From NCBI GenBank assembly GCA_004296455.1, contig AP018280.1, forward strand, positions 186,001 through 250,000: 64,000 bases of DNA, given 5' to 3'. This DNA comes from Calothrix sp. NIES-4101 (GTDB lineage: Bacteria; Cyanobacteriota; Cyanobacteriia; Cyanobacteriales; Nostocaceae). Under the pieces are notes generated by a model, which worked only from the letters and a program-made list of their open reading frames with translations, made no database searches and was not told the origin of the DNA. The position numbers were made by a program, and so were the translations under genes. Of the stretch, positions 26,204 through 35,339 are shown one piece after another (the first letter of the stretch is position 1; each line of letters begins with the position of its first letter).

Positions 26204-27067
26204 CTATGCGGGGTAAAAAACCAGCGTTCTTAACTCTATACTCTCACGTGGTGGAGCATCTACTGAGCTAGTCGGGTCATCAAAACCAGTATGAGCAGCA
26301 AATCTTGCTCTTCCATCCTCCGCAGAATCAAAGCATTTGATTAACAAAGCTTCATCTGGTTGCATTTGCGGAAAATAGAACCATTGATGTGTCGGATTGT
26401 ACGTGACTGCATAAGTCTCGCCAATGCGATCGCGGTACACAAGATCACCTGCTACTAGGTCTGTTGGTGCAATGCTGCGAGCGTCGCAGACTGTTAATGG
26501 TGATTCTGCAACTAGTGTAATCGGCCGCCAAATATTAATTATGGCAAACCTTTGTTGCAACAGTTCATCAATGTGATCTATTCCTCTGGCTGCCAACTCT
26601 CTACGAGCGCGAGTATAACCAGATTTGGCGGTAAAGTCGTTGTGTACACGCTTGACTGGTTCCTTAATCCAGGTATCACCATCCTGCAAGCGTTGAGCAT
26701 TGCGGAGCGTGTGATCAAAAATCACTACCTGAGTTGCACCTGTCACTTCTTTTAAAAGTTGTTCGGCTTCGGGATAATAGACATGCTGTATCTCCAAATC
26801 GTCATAGAAATCGCGGACATGGCTGTGATGAGCAACAAATGCAAAGCCCTCCCTATCTAGAGAAAGATTTTGCGATATTTCCCGAGCATTTCTGATTGGT
26901 AGTTTACGTGTTTCATACTGACCATTATGTCGGCGAATTCCTGGTGGTGGCTCATAGGTGTAGTTGACAGGTTTTTCTACCATGGGAATCAGGTAGCTAA
27001 GTTCTGCCTCAACCTGAGTAAGTCTCTCAAAAACTGGGCTGTCTATAACTTGAGTGTTTAAACTCAT
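26204..27067 (-). CDS. CmcJ/NvfI-family oxidoreductase
   Basis: 287 residues from the ATG at 27067, which has AGGA eight bases upstream; an ATG at 27076 is possible. The family pattern is EGFAFVAHHSHVRDFYDD, VVIFDHTLRNAQR, VKRVHNDFTAKSGYTR (the His-X-Asp of the non-haem iron site), INIWRPITLVAESPLTVCDARS and YFPQMQPDEALLIKCFDS. CmcJ acts in cephamycin synthesis and NvfI is a fungal endoperoxide-forming enzyme, both 2OG/Fe-related oxygenases. The substrate here is unknown; a GST gene follows upstream on the same strand. Confidence 0.8.
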   Translation of the reverse strand: MSLNTQVIDSPVFERLTQVEAELSYLIPMVEKPVNYTYEPPPGIRRHNGQYETRKLPIRNAREISQNLSLDREGFAFVAHHSHVRDFYDDLEIQHVYYPEAEQLLKEVTGATQVVIFDHTLRNAQRLQDGDTWIKEPVKRVHNDFTAKSGYTRARRELAARGIDHIDELLQQRFAIINIWRPITLVAESPLTVCDARSIAPTDLVAGDLVYRDRIGETYAVTYNPTHQWFYFPQMQPDEALLIKCFDSAEDGRARFAAHTGFDDPTSSVDAPPRESIELRTLVFYPA

Positions 27068-27217
27068 AAATGACATCCTAAAAGTATGTAGAAAACTAAT
27101 CTTGAAGATTCAAAACACGCCACTTGTGACAACGGAGGAAAGCTACACCGCTAACTGACTTACCGCAGCCCAGTAGCACCAAAATTTCAGTCCAAAATCT
27201 CAAAACTCAAAATTGTA

Positions 27218-27901
27218 TTACTTTTGAGCCGTTCCCACTGCAACAGGTTCACCAAGAATCTTGCTAAATCTTTCTATATAGAATTCCACAGGATTTGCAA
27301 CAGCTTTCACAGAATCGCGATCACGTACTGTATTCCACCATGTCTGTAAGCGAGGTGTTTCTGTTGGTAAGTCGAATTTGCGGAAGTGTTGGAGAACGGG
27401 CAAACGTTCAAACCAAGGATAGAAACTGATATCAACTAAACTCAGATCATTACCCAAGAAATAAGCACCATTACCAGATAACTTTCCTAATCCTTCTTGT
27501 TCTATATATAAAAGAGCTTCTGTAAACTCTCTTCGTCCCTGCTCTTGTTCTGCAACATCTTTACCACGTAAGAATTTGTTAAATGCAGGTACAAGACGTG
27601 TATTCGCATAGTCAATCCAGATACGAGCGATCGCTTTTTTACCTGGTTCACTTGGTAACAGGGGTGGTTCTGGGAAAACCTCTTCTAAATATTCATTGAT
27701 GACAGCAGATTCATAAATTTCAATATCCCCATGTTCGATGGCAGGGACTTTGCCATAGCGCGAAATCTGCGTAAAGTCTGCGGGTTTATTTTGAAAATCA
27801 ATTTCTGTAGAAGTAAACTCAATCCCCTTTTCTAGCAAGACAACGCGGGTACGCTGGGAAAAAGTAGAAGGTTTAGCGAAGTAAAGATGTACTGTACTCA
27901 T
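27218..27901 (-). CDS. Glutathione S-transferase
   Basis: 227 residues. N-terminal thioredoxin fold with [42 protein letters not shown] (cis-Pro and glutathione gamma-glutamyl site) and the all-helical C-terminal domain with [16 protein letters not shown]. No catalytic Cys at the N-terminus; the Ser/Thr near residue 13-15 is a likely active residue. GGGAGTAATGCC precedes the ATG. It may act with the CmcJ-like oxygenase, whose gene follows 150 bases on. Confidence 0.85.
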   Translation of the reverse strand: MSTVHLYFAKPSTFSQRTRVVLLEKGIEFTSTEIDFQNKPADFTQISRYGKVPAIEHGDIEIYESAVINEYLEEVFPEPPLLPSEPGKKAIARIWIDYANTRLVPAFNKFLRGKDVAEQEQGRREFTEALLYIEQEGLGKLSGNGAYFLGNDLSLVDISFYPWFERLPVLQHFRKFDLPTETPRLQTWWNTVRDRDSVKAVANPVEFYIERFSKILGEPVAVGTAQK

Positions 27902-28357
27902 GGCATTACTCCCTGGCGAGAATTACAAGTATTATGTTGGCGAAGCGATCGCTCTAAAATATTGGACAATCTAAATATTCAGATAAAAGCCCCATACAGC
28001 AGTAATCAGCCTAACTTGTAAGGGGCAAATAATCTATAGCGGCTATTCTTCAACAGATGGACGGATACTACTCTTTCTCAATCAACTTGTCGTATTTTAA
28101 TTATTGCACGGTGTTAAATGAAAAACAAGGTCTTTTACAAAAATATATGTCTATCTAATTGTTAGATTTTCTAAATAAATTAAGTTACTTGTGATATTAT
28201 TTTGACGAATAAATTAGTTACACAGGGGATAGGGGACAAGGGAGATAGGGCAGATAGGGTGAGTATGTTTTAATTTTCGTGCCGTGGATATTTATCAAGT
28301 GGATTTCTGTGGAGCTATAGATAAAGAATTACCTAGTTTTCACCGTAATCATGTTTT
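27902..28357. other. Divergent spacer GST / MFS
   Basis: No gene seen. At 28224-28262 there is a degenerate G-rich stretch (GGGGATAGGGGACAAGGGAG) of the same kind as the 9-base tandem arrays further right. The rest is AT-rich. The promoters of the GST and MFS genes must lie here, but no motif is clear. Confidence 0.35.
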
Positions 28358-29689
28358 ATGAGTTATCAGCCATCAGGGAGGCATCAGAAATTGAATTACT
28401 GGCTAGAAAACAATATTTACCAGAAAATTTATCTACATTTTCCTGCATTCAAATCCCGTAACTTTCGACTCTTCTTTAGCGGGCAAACCCTATCTCTATC
28501 GGGAACTTTCATGACCCAGGTGACAATTTCCTGGCTAATATATGACTTAACTCATTCTGCCTGGTTATTGGGTTTAACCGGTTTTCTGCAATTTGTACCC
28601 ACATTAATTTTGACACCTTTTTCAGGAGTTTTGTGCGATCGCTGGAGTCGGCGAAATCTGCTGATACTGGTGCAGGTGTTAGGCTTTATTGTTTCGTTTG
28701 CCCTCACCACACTGACTTTTTTAGGATTTGTAGATTTCCGAATATTAATATTTGCGGCTATCCTGGGGGGATTACTGAAAGGATTGGATATGCCTGTGCG
28801 CTATGCAATCGTGATTGAAACAGTCGATGAACGGGAACATTTAAGTAATGCGATCGCATTATATTCTGCCATACTTAGCAGTTCTATGCTGATTGGACCA
28901 GCAATTGGTGGTGCATTACTAGCCACTGTAGGAGCCAAATATTGCTTTTTGTACGATAGTCTCAGCTATCTTGCCGCTTTATTAAGCCTAGCAGCAATGA
29001 AACTGCGATCGACTGCAAAATTAGATATAAACCAAACTAACAATACCTGGCAAAAGTTACAAGAAGGATTGGATTATGTCTACAATCTATTACCGATTCG
29101 CATTATTTTAATACTGTTAGCTTGGCATGGTATCGCCGGAATTTCCTACATGGCGTTACTCCCCATATTTGCAGCAGATATTCTTAAAGGTAATGGGGGC
29201 ACAATGGGACTATTGAGTGCTGCAAGTTCTGTGGGTTCAGTTATTGCCTGTGTTTATCTAAGTTTGCGTCGGCAAGTTTTGGGATTAGAAAGACTCATGG
29301 CATTATGCCCAGTTGCAATTGGCATTGGACTAATCGCCTTTGGATTATCTCGAGAAATTTGGCTGTCACTATTGATTTTGCCAGTTATTGGTGGTGCGGG
29401 CATTCTTAAGGTTTCTTGCGGCAACACGATTATTCAAGCCTTGGTGGAAGATGATAAACGGGGCAGAGTTATGAGTCTGTACTCATTAGCTGTGATTGGT
29501 ACGCTACCCTTGGGTAACTTATTTGCAGGTACTTTAGCGCAGCAAATTGGCGCACCAACTACAGTAATTGGGTGTGGCATTGTTTGCTTATTGGAGGCAG
29601 TTTGGTTTGCCAGAAAGTTACCACTTTTGAGAAGTTGGATTCGGTTAAAGACACATCCGCCTAAAGAGTTATCTAAAACTGCCCTGTGA
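28358..29689 (+). CDS. MFS transporter (MFS_3/EntS type)
   Basis: 443 residues with 12 probable membrane helices. NFRLFFSGQTLSLSGTFMTQVTISWLIYDLT at the start and DRWSRRNLLI in the first cytoplasmic loop are typical of the EntS-like MFS_3 group of drug and siderophore exporters. The C-terminal half has the matching EDDKRGRVMSLYSLAVIG. Likely an exporter of a small molecule. It stands alone. Its neighbours make GST conjugates, so conjugate export is possible. Confidence 0.85.
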   Translation: MSYQPSGRHQKLNYWLENNIYQKIYLHFPAFKSRNFRLFFSGQTLSLSGTFMTQVTISWLIYDLTHSAWLLGLTGFLQFVPTLILTPFSGVLCDRWSRRNLLILVQVLGFIVSFALTTLTFLGFVDFRILIFAAILGGLLKGLDMPVRYAIVIETVDEREHLSNAIALYSAILSSSMLIGPAIGGALLATVGAKYCFLYDSLSYLAALLSLAAMKLRSTAKLDINQTNNTWQKLQEGLDYVYNLLPIRIILILLAWHGIAGISYMALLPIFAADILKGNGGTMGLLSAASSVGSVIACVYLSLRRQVLGLERLMALCPVAIGIGLIAFGLSREIWLSLLILPVIGGAGILKVSCGNTIIQALVEDDKRGRVMSLYSLAVIGTLPLGNLFAGTLAQQIGAPTTVIGCGIVCLLEAVWFARKLPLLRSWIRLKTHPPKELSKTAL

Positions 29690-29784
29690 TTCAGTTTTGA
29701 TCAGGAGTTACCTATGAATATACTTCGTGTTTCAATGTCCTAAATATTCATCATTTGCTTGTACTTGATTGGTCTATATTTTAG

Positions 29785-30525
29785 TTAGCCTACCTGATGT
29801 ATGTATGCTTTATCTAATAATATCGATAATGTCGAAGTTAGCGTCGGAATACAATTGCTCACATCTAATTCGGCGGCTAAATTCACATCTTGCTCAAATC
29901 CTTTTCCAATCAGTTCTATACCGGAAGCACATTGTTTCAGAAGGTCTTTAATATTGCGTTGAGCATGACAATAAGCTGCTAATGCAACTTGTGCTTCTGG
30001 CGACAAATTACCTGGGAGATAGTTGATAATAGCTCCTGCACCAATCAAATCCTCAAAAGATGGACGAAGACTACCATCATGCCATTTTTCACCTGCTGGT
30101 ATAACAGCAATACAATTTCCATAGTTCTTAGCAGCTAAAGCCACAGATCGACAATTTCTCAAACATCCAGCCAAAGTAGGAGTTTTCCCCGTTCCCAAAC
30201 TCAGAGAGGAACCATTTGGTGAAGGAAGCACCAACCGAGTATTTTCAGGTATATGAATCAAGGATGCGGGAGAAAGCGAATAACCACTACCACCTCTTCT
30301 AGTTGCCAATTTTGCATTAACTGATTTAGCAAATTCTTGTGCTGATTCATTCTTATAATCATAGGGGAAAATAATAACACCCCTATTATTAGCAATTTCA
30401 ATGCAAGTCGAAAAAGAAAGGATATCAACAATTATTATAACATCGCTAATTGGGGCTAATTGTTCAACTCCTTTTTTCCCCCATTCACAGCGAATATCAA
30501 AGTTAGTTTGATTGTAGTAAGTCAT
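29785..30525 (-). CDS. 2-phosphosulfolactate phosphatase-like protein (ComB family)
   Basis: 246 residues from the ATG at 30525; an open frame extends upstream but has no family match. Motifs: VIIIVDILSFSTCIEIA, TRRGGSGYSLSPASLIHIP, LVLPSPNGSSLSL, GNCIAVIPAGEKWHDGSLRPSFEDLIGAGAII, which fit ComB. In archaea ComB dephosphorylates 2-phosphosulfolactate to sulfolactate in coenzyme M synthesis; bacterial members are widespread with an unproven role. Its presence here supports a sulfonate theme. It lies behind the GST gene, separated by a palindrome at 30632. Confidence 0.85.
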   Translation of the reverse strand: MTYYNQTNFDIRCEWGKKGVEQLAPISDVIIIVDILSFSTCIEIANNRGVIIFPYDYKNESAQEFAKSVNAKLATRRGGSGYSLSPASLIHIPENTRLVLPSPNGSSLSLGTGKTPTLAGCLRNCRSVALAAKNYGNCIAVIPAGEKWHDGSLRPSFEDLIGAGAIINYLPGNLSPEAQVALAAYCHAQRNIKDLLKQCASGIELIGKGFEQDVNLAAELDVSNCIPTLTSTLSILLDKAYIHQVG

Positions 30526-30631
30526 ATTTTTTATTAATTGCAAAAACAAATATTTTATATAAAATAGGTTGTTAAATAAATTATTAATAAATACAACTTT
30601 TTCAGCAAGTTTAATTATGTATTGCTCGAAT

Positions 30632-30657
30632 AGAGACACGATATATCGTGTCTCTAC
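30632..30657. terminator. 26-base perfect palindrome after the GST gene
   Basis: TAGAGACACGATA (30632-30644) is followed directly by its complement TATCGTGTCTCTA (30645-30657). It stands 10 bases past the stop of the omega-type GST gene (minus strand) and shares TAGAGAC with the hairpin at 14009. It probably acts as a terminator and belongs to a short dispersed repeat family. Confidence 0.55.
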
Positions 30658-30667
30658 ATTTATGTTA

Positions 30668-31885
30668 TTAATAAATTGCTGCCAAAAGCTTATCGGCAGC
30701 AGCCCGGAATGCACTTGCAGCACCTGCACTCATATCACGTGGGGCACAAATGCGATTCCTTACATAAGCGAGCGCGATCGCTCCTACAGCAGATATTAGG
30801 GGATCGGCATGATCTTGACCACCCACACGTCCCCAGGGAAGGACTATTTCATTTCCATGAATCAGATAATCAGCCAGTAGTCGGAGGTGAAAATCAATCG
30901 CTTCTTGAATGGGTGCAATATCCCCATCTTTCACCAAAGCCTGGACTCCAGAGTTTTTCAGGATATCACCAATTGCAACTTCCCGATTATCGCTCAATCT
31001 CTCCGCAGCTTCGGCTCTAAATTGAATGGTCTCTGTATATTCTGGATTGGGAGGTAATAAATTTCCTTTGGCTTCCGCACCCCATCGACGACGCAGGAGT
31101 AAATTATTGGTGATATCGTCAGATTTAACGCGGTGATAGGCTGGGCGTTGTTTCAGTGCTTCAAACCAAGCATTTATCCGTGGATAGCGAGGATTTCCTT
31201 TAATATGATAACCACGGTATACAGGTAAATTAGACGCCAATCTATCGAGATGGGGGCTGTACATGATATCCACCAAGCTAAAAGTTGATAGAAAGTAGGA
31301 ACCAGGATATTTTCCTAAGAGTTGCTCTAGTTCATCTAACTTCGCTTCAAATTCTGTCTGTAAGTTAGCTAGTTCATTGGGGTCTTCCGGTGGTTGTCTG
31401 AGGAATTGATAGGCAATATCTCTAATACCATTAGTTTCAGCTTCATCAATCCACTGTCTAGCAACAGCATTTTCCTCTGGGTCTTCTGGAAGCAGAGTTT
31501 GACCAAATTTTTCTTCCAATTCCAAAAGAATATCTTTGGATTCATAGACCAGCTTACCCTCGATTTTTGCCCCTGGAACCTTAGCAGTGGGAACTAAATC
31601 TGTATACCATTTGGGCTTGTTACTCAGGTCAATAAACTCCGTCTCAAAGGGAATTTCCTTTTCTTCTAAGGCAAACCACACCCTTTCGCAAAAAGGACAC
31701 CAGGAATTAGCATCACGATATAGCAGAACTGGAGGTTTTGTATCCGGTGAAAGTTTGTGTAGACTATTGGGGATTGGTGCTGTAGAAGGATGCTGTCCTG
31801 GTCTACGCACCCGTCGAGCATCGGTATTTTTTCGGGCAATCTCTAGTAGTTGCTCCCAACCGGATACTGTGTTTTGAATCGGCAT
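30668..31885 (-). CDS. Omega-type glutathione S-transferase with C-terminal extension
   Basis: 405 residues. A 45-residue leader, then a thioredoxin-fold domain with the CxxC motif YRDANSWCPFCERVWFALEEK, VPTAKVPGAKIEGKLVYESKDI, a helical GST domain (FLSTFSLVDIMYSPHLDRL), and a C-terminal part of about 130 residues (TETIQFRAEAAERLSDNREV, LLADYLIHGNEIVLPWGRVGG) not part of standard GSTs. Enzymes with WCPFC reduce glutathione mixed disulfides or dehalogenate. AGGTG precedes the ATG. It is cotranscribed with neither neighbour with certainty, and the tail could be a stabilising or partner domain. Confidence 0.85.
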   Translation of the reverse strand: MPIQNTVSGWEQLLEIARKNTDARRVRRPGQHPSTAPIPNSLHKLSPDTKPPVLLYRDANSWCPFCERVWFALEEKEIPFETEFIDLSNKPKWYTDLVPTAKVPGAKIEGKLVYESKDILLELEEKFGQTLLPEDPEENAVARQWIDEAETNGIRDIAYQFLRQPPEDPNELANLQTEFEAKLDELEQLLGKYPGSYFLSTFSLVDIMYSPHLDRLASNLPVYRGYHIKGNPRYPRINAWFEALKQRPAYHRVKSDDITNNLLLRRRWGAEAKGNLLPPNPEYTETIQFRAEAAERLSDNREVAIGDILKNSGVQALVKDGDIAPIQEAIDFHLRLLADYLIHGNEIVLPWGRVGGQDHADPLISAVGAIALAYVRNRICAPRDMSAGAASAFRAAADKLLAAIY

Positions 31886-31997
31886 TTTGCACCTGTGGAT
31901 TTAACTAAATTTTTGAATTTCTGAGAACTTACACAAATCAGCGATCGCTAATTTTATTAGTTACTCTCAGGTCATATAAGGCACCACATATATTCGT

Positions 31998-32603
31998 TTA
32001 TTTTGCTAATACAGGTAAGGTATTTCCCCATTTGCCCGTAAATACAAATTCTTTCAAGGGTTTACGGATGCGAGCCGCTAGTTCTCTTTCCCGTAGTCCA
32101 TCAGATAGATTCTCTGGGTTCCCAGCATAACCAACTACAATTGCAGTGACAGCTTCATAGTCTTCGGGAATTTGGTATTCTTTCCTCGCAGCATCTGCAC
32201 TAAATCCTGCTATTTGATGCACAGACAAATCTAAAGCAGTTGCCTGAATCGCCAGGTTTTCGATCGCCAATCCCACATCATGGAATGCATGTCGATTTGT
32301 TTTCCCATCATCTGTACGTGTTTTTGCAACTGCGAGTATCAATACAGGAGCGCTTTTTGCCCACCCTTGATTGAATTCCACCAGAGTCCCCAGCAGACGG
32401 TTATATTCCGTTGGATCGTCTTTAGTAGCAATAATGAAACTCCAAGGCTGATGATTATAGGAAGAAGGTGCCCACCGAGCGGCTTCTAGAAGTGAAAGTA
32501 GTTTTTCCTGTTCGACTTGGCGATCGCTAAATGCTCTGGGACTCCAGCGACGACTAATGAATTCATGAACGGAATATTGTGTTTCTGCAAGTTTTTCTGT
32601 CAT
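31998..32603 (-). CDS. Nitroreductase-family protein
   Basis: 201 residues from the ATG at 32603. An open frame reaches upstream to 32780, but the family starts at EFISRRWSPRAFSDRQV, AAGGA stands before 32603, and the candidate regulator site at 32717-32736 would otherwise lie inside the gene. FMN-binding motifs: RRWSPRAF, EAARWAPSSYNHQPWSFI and VGLAIENLAIQATAL. These flavoproteins reduce nitro groups, quinones or ene bonds with NAD(P)H; some supply reduced flavin to two-component monooxygenases such as the one at 45286, which is an attractive but unproven link. Confidence 0.85.
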   Translation of the reverse strand: MTEKLAETQYSVHEFISRRWSPRAFSDRQVEQEKLLSLLEAARWAPSSYNHQPWSFIIATKDDPTEYNRLLGTLVEFNQGWAKSAPVLILAVAKTRTDDGKTNRHAFHDVGLAIENLAIQATALDLSVHQIAGFSADAARKEYQIPEDYEAVTAIVVGYAGNPENLSDGLRERELAARIRKPLKEFVFTGKWGNTLPVLAK

Positions 32604-33088
32604 CGTTGCTATATTTCCTTGGTGATATTTATTAGAGTCTTCATTGATTGCAACTTTTTTCAGCATTTCATGCAAATGCTTGCAAAACCTCAGAAATGCT
32701 TTTTGAACTATACCGCATACTACGGTATATTGATAGAATAACCGTTGTTTGCTTATCATAATGTATAAAGCAGAAGTCAATCAAGTACAGTTAACAGAAA
32801 GTAAGACAATTTCCTGTTCACGCAAGTTAAAATTGCTCGATTGAGATTGATTCGGAAAGATGGGGACGCGGAGATTTTTATCCCTGCAAATTGACTTTAG
32901 TAGAGTAATAGTATCGATAGATATAAATCACAGGATAGTTTTCTTCGGCTTTAGCGAATCTTTGTATCCTATTCGTGTAGAATACCTAATAATTAGACTT
33001 GCTAAAATTTTGTCTCGCTGATGGTGATGGATAATTTCCTAGTTCAGTTCAATTTGCCTCTGAATCGGAAAAAGGAGAAAACGAGCAA
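32604..33088. promoter_or_regulatory. Divergent promoter region nitroreductase / SDR
   Basis: Besides the operator at 32717-32736, the stretch contains AGTAATAGTATCGATAGATA around 32901-32920, which on the minus strand reads CTATCGATACTATTAC, again similar to the first half of the motif. The SDR start has AAGGAG 11 bases upstream. No gene is seen between 32737 and 33088. Confidence 0.35.
32717..32736 (-). promoter_or_regulatory. Candidate operator upstream of the nitroreductase gene
   Basis: On the minus strand CTATCAATATACCGTAGTAT, 17 of 20 positions equal to the site before the second Rrf2 gene. It is followed by GCGGTATAG, making a looser inverted repeat of ATACCG around the centre. It lies 113 bases before the chosen start. 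Confidence 0.5.
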
Positions 33089-33844
33089 ATGACAACCACA
33101 GCATTAATTGTTGGTGCCGGAAGCGGTTTGAGCGCATCCCTAGCACGTTTGTTTGCTAAAGAAGGTTTTAAAGTTGCCCTTGCAGCCAGGCAAGTTGATA
33201 AACTCAGTGGATTATCTCAAGAGATAGGAGCCATAAGTTTTGCTGCTGATGCTTCAAAGCCTGATGATGTGAATCGGCTTTTTCACGATGTCGAGCAAAT
33301 ATTAAGTGCGCCAACAGTGGTTGTGTATAATCCCAGTTGGCGAGTCAGGGGAGCGCTGATTGACCTCAACCCAGATGATGTTGCCAAAACCCTCGAAATC
33401 ACTGCATATGGAGGTTTTTTGGTGGCACAGGCAGCAGCAAAACGCCAATTAGCATTGGGTGGAGGAGCAATATTTTTTACAGGTGCTTCCGCTAGTGTTA
33501 AGGGCTATCCCCAGTCTGCACCCTTTGCAATGGGTAAGTTTGCTTTGCGGGGTTTGGCTCAGAGTATAGCTCGTGAACTAGCTCCCCAGAATATTCATGT
33601 CGCACATTTTGTCATTGATGGGGCAATTCGTTCTGATACCCGTGTGGAGTCGGAAGATAAACCCGATAGTTTGCTTGACCCCTCGGCGATCGCCCAAACC
33701 TATCTCAATATTCTCCATCAACCTCGCAACGCTTGGACATGGGAAGTAGAATTGCGTCCTTGGGTGCAATACCTTCGCCAAAATTATGAACTGCTAGAAC
33801 AAGGATCGGCAGGGTGGATACGTCCTAAATTGGTAACTCTGTGA
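33089..33844 (+). CDS. SDR-family oxidoreductase, C-terminus replaced by IS sequence
   Basis: 251 residues as read now. Rossmann start TALIVGAGSGLSASLARLFAKEGF, then FFTGASASVKGYPQSAPFAMGKFALRGL (the catalytic Tyr is replaced by Phe or shifted, so activity is uncertain) and NAWTWEVELRPWV. The last 26 codons lie inside the IS4 element inserted at 33767. Removing the element and one copy of the TGGGTG duplication gives the ending RPWVETF and a stop at 35247, 229 residues. The catalytic core is intact, so the protein may still fold. It is divergent from the nitroreductase. Confidence 0.8.
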   Translation: MTTTALIVGAGSGLSASLARLFAKEGFKVALAARQVDKLSGLSQEIGAISFAADASKPDDVNRLFHDVEQILSAPTVVVYNPSWRVRGALIDLNPDDVAKTLEITAYGGFLVAQAAAKRQLALGGGAIFFTGASASVKGYPQSAPFAMGKFALRGLAQSIARELAPQNIHVAHFVIDGAIRSDTRVESEDKPDSLLDPSAIAQTYLNILHQPRNAWTWEVELRPWVQYLRQNYELLEQGSAGWIRPKLVTL

Positions 33845-35229
33845 AAAATATTTGCGAGTAAAACTGGGTCAGGTTTTTCCGGAAGGAGTTTTATAGTTTC
33901 CTCAACATATTTATAACCTCGGAAGATTGCCTTAAGGTCTGTAATACTAAAATCAGGGTTAAATTTACGGAAGTGAGAAAGCAAAACTTGCGAAATATTA
34001 ACCATGAAAAATGCCAAATTTGCAGCGTTTGTTACTGCATTTTTCCCAACATTCATAAAGTCTTCGAGTCCAAAAAATTGTTTAGCATCGCGAAAATTAA
34101 ATTCGATTTGAAATCTCAAACTGTAATAATCAATCACATGCACATAACTTAAACTCAACTCAGTTGAAAATAAAACAGCATGAGTTCTATGTGATGTTAC
34201 AATATTTGTCCGCACTATAATTACAACATTTAATGTTTGAGAAAATTCTTTATGGAGAAGTTGAGTTTGATAAAAATCTGTACGAATATTCTCAACAGTC
34301 TCAGTTTTTTTGAGAAATTTATCTGGTATAAATGAATAGTCAATTCTATCACCGTATTTACGACGGCATTTACGACTAGGGTCTGGATTTTCATAGGGGA
34401 TATACAAGGCAGAGTCGTAGCGCATCTTAGAAATTAGTTGTAAGCCCATTTGCCGAGTCATAACCACGGCATTATTATTTCCAAAATGACCATCCAATAC
34501 CAAGTAAGTTAGCGGTAAAAATTTACTTAATTTTTTGAGCAAGTCCTGAATTAGAATACGAATACGTAGAAGCTCTGAGGTAAAAACTACTTCTGTTTTA
34601 TCTTTATTCTTACTTCCCTTTGGTCGCCCGCCCTTCTTTTTTGGGACTTCTTGATTTGGTTTTTCTTTAGGCTTTTTTGTCTCTTCTGTTAATTTTGCTT
34701 GCTTCTCAACTTTTGGTTTGATTACTTGTTCAATCCTGATAGGAAATGCTTTCCTTTGTTCAATACTGACCAAGGATAATGCAAAAAATGATAATCCCTG
34801 TATTGGTTTGTCATGCAAAGATGAATAAAATTTATCGACCCCATAACTTTTTTTTCCTGCTTTGCTTACTACTACTTCATCTCCTGCTAATAGGTATGTT
34901 TCTTTTTGGCAAAATATATGTTCTCTAAAAAATACCCAAAATAACCCTGCCCAAGGTAATGAATGAGCAAAAAATCGCTGTATTGTTCTATAGCTTCCGC
35001 CCTTTCCACACCACCGTGATATGCCCAGCATTGTTATTCTTCCACTCATTGCTAGCATTGCTGATATAATTCTGCTCCAACGTCTCAAAGTTGTTCTGGT
35101 CGTATATCGTTGCAAGCATTCCAACAGTGCTAATATATCTGGCATGGGCTTTCTGTGTTTCTTGAGTTGTGGTTGTGGTAAACAATAACTCTACTACGGA
35201 AAGCCCTCTTTATTTTGGCGAAGGTATTG
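33767..35229. mobile_element. IS4-family insertion sequence (1463 bp)
   Basis: Terminal inverted repeats CAATACCTTCGCCA (33767-33780) and TGGCGAAGGTATTG (35216-35229) are perfect over 14 bases. The target duplication TGGGTG is perfect (33761-33766 and 35230-35235). One transposase gene runs on the minus strand. Everything looks intact and recent. The same ends bound the 265-base element at 43953, which this transposase could mobilise. Confidence 0.9.
33784..35145 (-). CDS. IS4-family transposase
   Basis: 453 residues. DDE elements: LLAGDEVVVSKAGKKSYG (first Asp), TYLVLDGHFGNNNAVV (second Asp) and YSLRFQIEFNFRDAKQ, which is the exact Y-(2)-R-(3)-E-(6)-K signature of IS4-type enzymes. A Lys/Pro-rich stretch (about 145-185) lies between the first two. 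No frameshift or stop. Its last codons overlap the rewritten 3' end of the SDR gene on the other strand. Confidence 0.9.
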   Translation of the reverse strand: MPDILALLECLQRYTTRTTLRRWSRIISAMLAMSGRITMLGISRWCGKGGSYRTIQRFFAHSLPWAGLFWVFFREHIFCQKETYLLAGDEVVVSKAGKKSYGVDKFYSSLHDKPIQGLSFFALSLVSIEQRKAFPIRIEQVIKPKVEKQAKLTEETKKPKEKPNQEVPKKKGGRPKGSKNKDKTEVVFTSELLRIRILIQDLLKKLSKFLPLTYLVLDGHFGNNNAVVMTRQMGLQLISKMRYDSALYIPYENPDPSRKCRRKYGDRIDYSFIPDKFLKKTETVENIRTDFYQTQLLHKEFSQTLNVVIIVRTNIVTSHRTHAVLFSTELSLSYVHVIDYYSLRFQIEFNFRDAKQFFGLEDFMNVGKNAVTNAANLAFFMVNISQVLLSHFRKFNPDFSITDLKAIFRGYKYVEETIKLLPEKPDPVLLANIFHRVTNLGRIHPADPCSSSS

Positions 35230-35339
35230 TGGGTGGAGACATTTTAATTGGTTATTAGCTATTAGTCGTTAGTCATGAGTTTTACACAACTGACTATTGA
35301 GATTTAGTTACTGGGATTAAAAATACACAAAGGATAAGT

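Noticed and set aside
30526-30729. Longer N-terminus for the ComB-like protein
   Set aside because: The extension runs through the palindromic terminator and into the GST gene end, and the family begins at the ATG at 30525.
32604-32780. Longer N-terminus for the nitroreductase
   Set aside because: The extra 59 residues have no family match and would cover the candidate operator; the ATG at 32603 has a good ribosome site and starts the conserved domain.
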